Shown here piece after piece: positions 60,382 to 64,000 of a stretch of DNA of 64,000 nucleotides; position 1 is the stretch's first letter, and every line of letters begins with the position of its first letter. The stretch lies in NCBI RefSeq assembly GCF_034931365.1, contig NZ_JAYGII010000012.1, positions 19,453 through 83,452 of the forward strand, written 5' to 3'. The position numbers and the translations under genes are program-made. Origin of the DNA: Natronospira elongata. Its GTDB lineage: Bacteria > Pseudomonadota > Gammaproteobacteria > Natronospirales > Natronospiraceae. The notes under the pieces were generated by a model. The model was not told the origin of the DNA, ran no database searches, and was given only the letters and a program-made list of their open reading frames with translations.

Positions 60382-60995
60382 GGGCACGGTCATCATCGTG
60401 GACGATGATGTGGATGTGCGCGAATCGCTGGCAGCAATCCTGTCCACCGCTGGGATTCGAACACGCTGCCATGCCTCGGGCGCGTCCCTACTCCATCACC
60501 CATTGCCCGAAGGCCCCACCTGCCTGCTACTGGACCTGTATTTGCGGGAAGAAAATGGCATCCAGATTCAGGAAGCACTTCAGACAAGCCCCCCCCCAGC
60601 TGCCCATCATTTTTCTCAGCGGACAGGCCGATGTCGCCTCCGCAGTCACCGCCCTCAAGCGCGGGGCTTTCGATTTCCTCGAGAAAGGCAGCTTCACCCC
60701 CCAGAAACTGCTTGCGCTCGTGGGTGATGCATTGAATCAGCACAGGCTGCGACTGGAAAAGCGGGAACACCAGGCGGCTCTGCGAAGCCGTCTGGCGCAG
60801 CTCACACCCAGGGAACGGCAGGTGGCCAGCCGGGTTGCCGACGGCAAGGCCAACAAGGTCGTCGCCTCCGAACTGGCCATTAGCGAACGCACGGTGGAGA
60901 TCCATCGGCATAACCTCTTGAAAAAGCTGCAGCTGCGTTCAGCCGCCCAGCTCGCCAAATTGGCCCCGGAAATAAACCAACTCGACGCGCGTTAA
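60368..60995 (+). pseudogene. fixJ: FixJ-like response regulator with a one-base frameshift in a C9 tract
   Basis: The receiver domain reads correctly from 60368 (IIVDDDVDVRESLAAIL, phosphoacceptor in LLLDLYLRE) to about 60590. There a run of nine C's (60589-60597) shifts the frame. The next frame continues the same protein (LPIIFLSGQADVASAVTALKRGAFDFLEK) and adds a LuxR/NarL-type output domain (LTPRERQVASRVADGKANKVV, ERTVEIHRHNLLKKL). Eight C's would restore one ORF of about 209 residues. The cause may be a sequencing error, true inactivation or slip-strand phase variation. As read, only a truncated receiver is made. Confidence 0.8.
60589..60597 (+). repeat. C9 homopolymer within fixJ-like gene
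   Basis: A nine-base C run sits at the break between the two frames of the FixJ-like gene. Eight C's would keep the ORF intact. Such tracts are prone to slippage and to read errors. Confidence 0.9.
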
Positions 60996-61181
60996 GCTCG
61001 CTATCCACAGTAAAAAGACGGCGATGAGCAGCGCCAACCTCCCCGGATATCTTGGTTATGGAGAATCCATCGGTCCCCGAGAGGTGCACTTAGTGGAAAC
61101 CCCTTATAGTCGGCAGTAATCGTTGAGCCTACAGTTGCTCCAATGGGATATGGAAATAGTCCAGCACCCTGGAGAACCGAC

Positions 61182-61880
61182 ATGCAGGCCACCATTGAAA
61201 ACACCGGATTGTTCAGTTCCAGCTTGCCGACCGGTCTAACGGCCGTTGATCGTGAGGAGTTGGGCGAAACCGATTCGTTAAGCCGTCTTCGCATTCTGCA
61301 GCGGGGGCAGCATCTGTTCCGGACTGGAGACCGGGTCGATCGCGTGCATCGAGTGGTCGGCGGCATCCTCAAGAGTTACTTCATCCACGAGGATGGTGAT
61401 GAGCAGGTGATCGGCTTTCATCTGCCCGGCGACCTGATCGGTTGCGACAGCCTGGCCGATAAACTCGCCGCTTTCTCGGTGGTGGCACTCGATACCTCCA
61501 GTATCCAGCGTTTTGCACACGACGACCAGCAGCAGCTAACGCTCAGCTGGATGCAGGAAGAAATCCTGCGCCTGGCGCGCCTGCTGCACATGGAACGGGG
61601 CGGCACCGACGCCCGCCTGGCCCGATTCGTGCTGGATTTCTCCGACGCCCAGCGCCACCGGGGTTACAGTGAGCGGGAATTTCACCTTCCCATGGGGCGC
61701 CGGGATCTGGCTCGCTACATCGGTCTGGCGCCGGAAACCGTCTCCCGCATTTTCAGTCGCCTGCGCGTGCGAGGCATCCTGGCTGTTGAGAACAACCATA
61801 TCCAGATTCTCGACCACGACGCCCTTGAGCAGGTGGCCAACAATCAAGCTCAGCAAGCCGTCACGCACCTTGCCAACTGA
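61182..61880 (+). CDS. fixK: Crp/Fnr-family regulator without Fe-S cysteines (FixK2-like)
   Basis: This 232-residue regulator has an effector-domain beta-roll (residues 15-130) and an FNR-type HTH, LARYIGLAPETVSRIFSRL, with Glu185, Ser188 and Arg189 in the ETVSR recognition motif that contacts TTGA. The N-terminus reads NTGLFSSSLPTGL where FNR has its cluster cysteines, and FNR Cys122 is Ser, so it cannot bind 4Fe-4S. This resembles FixK2, which is regulated by FixJ. GGAGAACCGAC precedes the ATG at 61182; the 61143 start is unlikely. It is the likely reader of the TTGAC-N4-GTCAA boxes. Confidence 0.85.
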   Translation: MQATIENTGLFSSSLPTGLTAVDREELGETDSLSRLRILQRGQHLFRTGDRVDRVHRVVGGILKSYFIHEDGDEQVIGFHLPGDLIGCDSLADKLAAFSVVALDTSSIQRFAHDDQQQLTLSWMQEEILRLARLLHMERGGTDARLARFVLDFSDAQRHRGYSEREFHLPMGRRDLARYIGLAPETVSRIFSRLRVRGILAVENNHIQILDHDALEQVANNQAQQAVTHLAN

Positions 61881-61933
61881 TCCCCCACGGGGCCAGTGGC
61901 ATCCACACCGCAGCCAGCTCTTTCGCTCTTCAA

Positions 61934-61947
61934 TTGACCGCAATCAA
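61934..61947. promoter_or_regulatory. FixK-like box TTGACCGCAATCAA (box I), acsA-pdh promoter
   Basis: The dyad lies 63 bases before acsA. The hexamer at the predicted -10 (61970-61975) is TAAGCT, three of six. The box is close to both FNR and FixK consensus. Confidence 0.6.
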
Positions 61948-62010
61948 GCGCCCCACCTGCCACGTTGACTAAGCTTGGAGCCAGACCCGAGACACCAAGG
62001 AGGTGTCCCC

Positions 62011-63736
<1,726 letters not shown>

Positions 63737-63744
<8 letters not shown>

Positions 63745-64000
63745 GATCAGCCGGGCCCACAAGCCCAAGATGTCCCGCGAACATGCCTTCGCCCTGCTCC
63801 ATCAGATGCTGCGGATTCGTCGATTCGAAGAACGCTGCGTGGAGCTGTACACCCAGGAAAAGATTCGCGGCTTCCTGCATGTCTGCATTGGCGAGGAAGC
63901 GGTGGGCACCGGGGTCATGCACAATCTGCGCGCGGACGAGGCGGTCATCTCCACCTATCGCGAACACGGCCACGCCCTGCTCAATCGCATTTCCATGGAA
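63737..64000 (+). CDS. pdhA: Pyruvate dehydrogenase E1 alpha subunit, 3' truncated by window edge
   Basis: The first 88 residues are visible: MNEISRAHKPKMSREHAF, then LLHQMLRIRRFEERCVELYTQEKIRGFLHVCIGEEAVGTGV, and YREHGHALL at the end. This is the E1-alpha N-terminus of thiamine-PP 2-oxoacid or acetoin dehydrogenases, including the conserved IRGFLHxxxGEEA block. The ATG at 63737 overlaps the acsA stop. Pyruvate and acetoin subfamilies cannot be separated on this fragment alone. The E1-beta and E2 genes presumably follow outside the window. Confidence 0.88.

Noticed and set aside
60405..60995. The second frame of the FixJ-like gene as an independent small regulator
   Set aside because: Its N-terminal part is out-of-frame receiver sequence; the in-frame match begins only after the C9 tract, so it is one broken gene.

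Overview
The window is GC-rich and gene-dense. It looks like a chromosome segment of a free-living gammaproteobacterium, probably halophilic or haloalkaliphilic and sulfur-handling (Ectothiorhodospiraceae-like). That placement is an inference from the gene families (SrkA, YggN/DUF2884, gltX next to tRNAs, HPF, MMPL and SQR types) and from many acidic proteins. There is no rRNA, CRISPR array, prophage or insertion sequence. Three tRNA genes are present: Glu(TTC), Ala(GGC) and Val(CAC).

Layout. 0-9.6 kb: housekeeping and redox genes (partial SrkA kinase, host-attachment family protein, LysR/DoxX pair, glutathionyl-hydroquinone reductase, PmtA-like methyltransferase, secreted PGRP-type amidase, an orphan ParM-like actin, an HD-GYP phosphodiesterase). 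10-14.4 kb: an uncharacterised membrane protein/lipoprotein pair, two tRNAs downstream of gltX, and an HPF-like ribosome factor. 14.6-24 kb and 34-37.9 kb: two sulfane-sulfur loci. They hold a persulfide dioxygenase, an MMPL transporter/LolA-like/beta-barrel cassette, a DUF2892 protein, sulfide:quinone oxidoreductase, a thioredoxin-CcdA fusion, a flavoprotein plus Tll0287-like haem protein, and a SulP permease. Two BigR/SqrR-type ArsR repressors, both keeping the two redox cysteines 66 residues apart, sit in these loci. A 5-6-5 inverted repeat (ATTAG-N6-CTAAT) recurs at the promoters. 24-33 kb: assorted metabolic, envelope and signalling genes.

38-64 kb is the most interesting part. It is a stress and carbon-storage island: ADH, hydrolases, Hsp20, dodecin, phosphoribosyltransferase, glucokinase, glgBA, glgC-GH57-malQ, glgP, an archaeal-type FBP aldolase/phosphatase, acetyl-CoA synthetase and the start of a pyruvate dehydrogenase operon. 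Next to it lie a FixL-like haem-PAS kinase, a FixJ-like regulator with a one-base frameshift in a C9 tract, and a Crp/Fnr protein that lacks the Fe-S cysteines, as FixK2 does. Eight copies of a TTGAC-N4-GTCAA-like box lie in this island, 50-90 bp before nearly every transcription unit; a ninth lies at 24.0 kb. Two of the boxes sit midway between divergent operons (glgBA/glgCXQ and glgP/fbp).

The proposal is an oxygen-responsive FixL-FixJ-FixK circuit, rewired to control glycogen synthesis and breakdown, gluconeogenesis, acetate activation and stress proteins. The island also carries decay: an rtcB remnant, a truncated CBS protein, a hydrolase paralogue without catalytic Ser and His, and the frameshifted fixJ.
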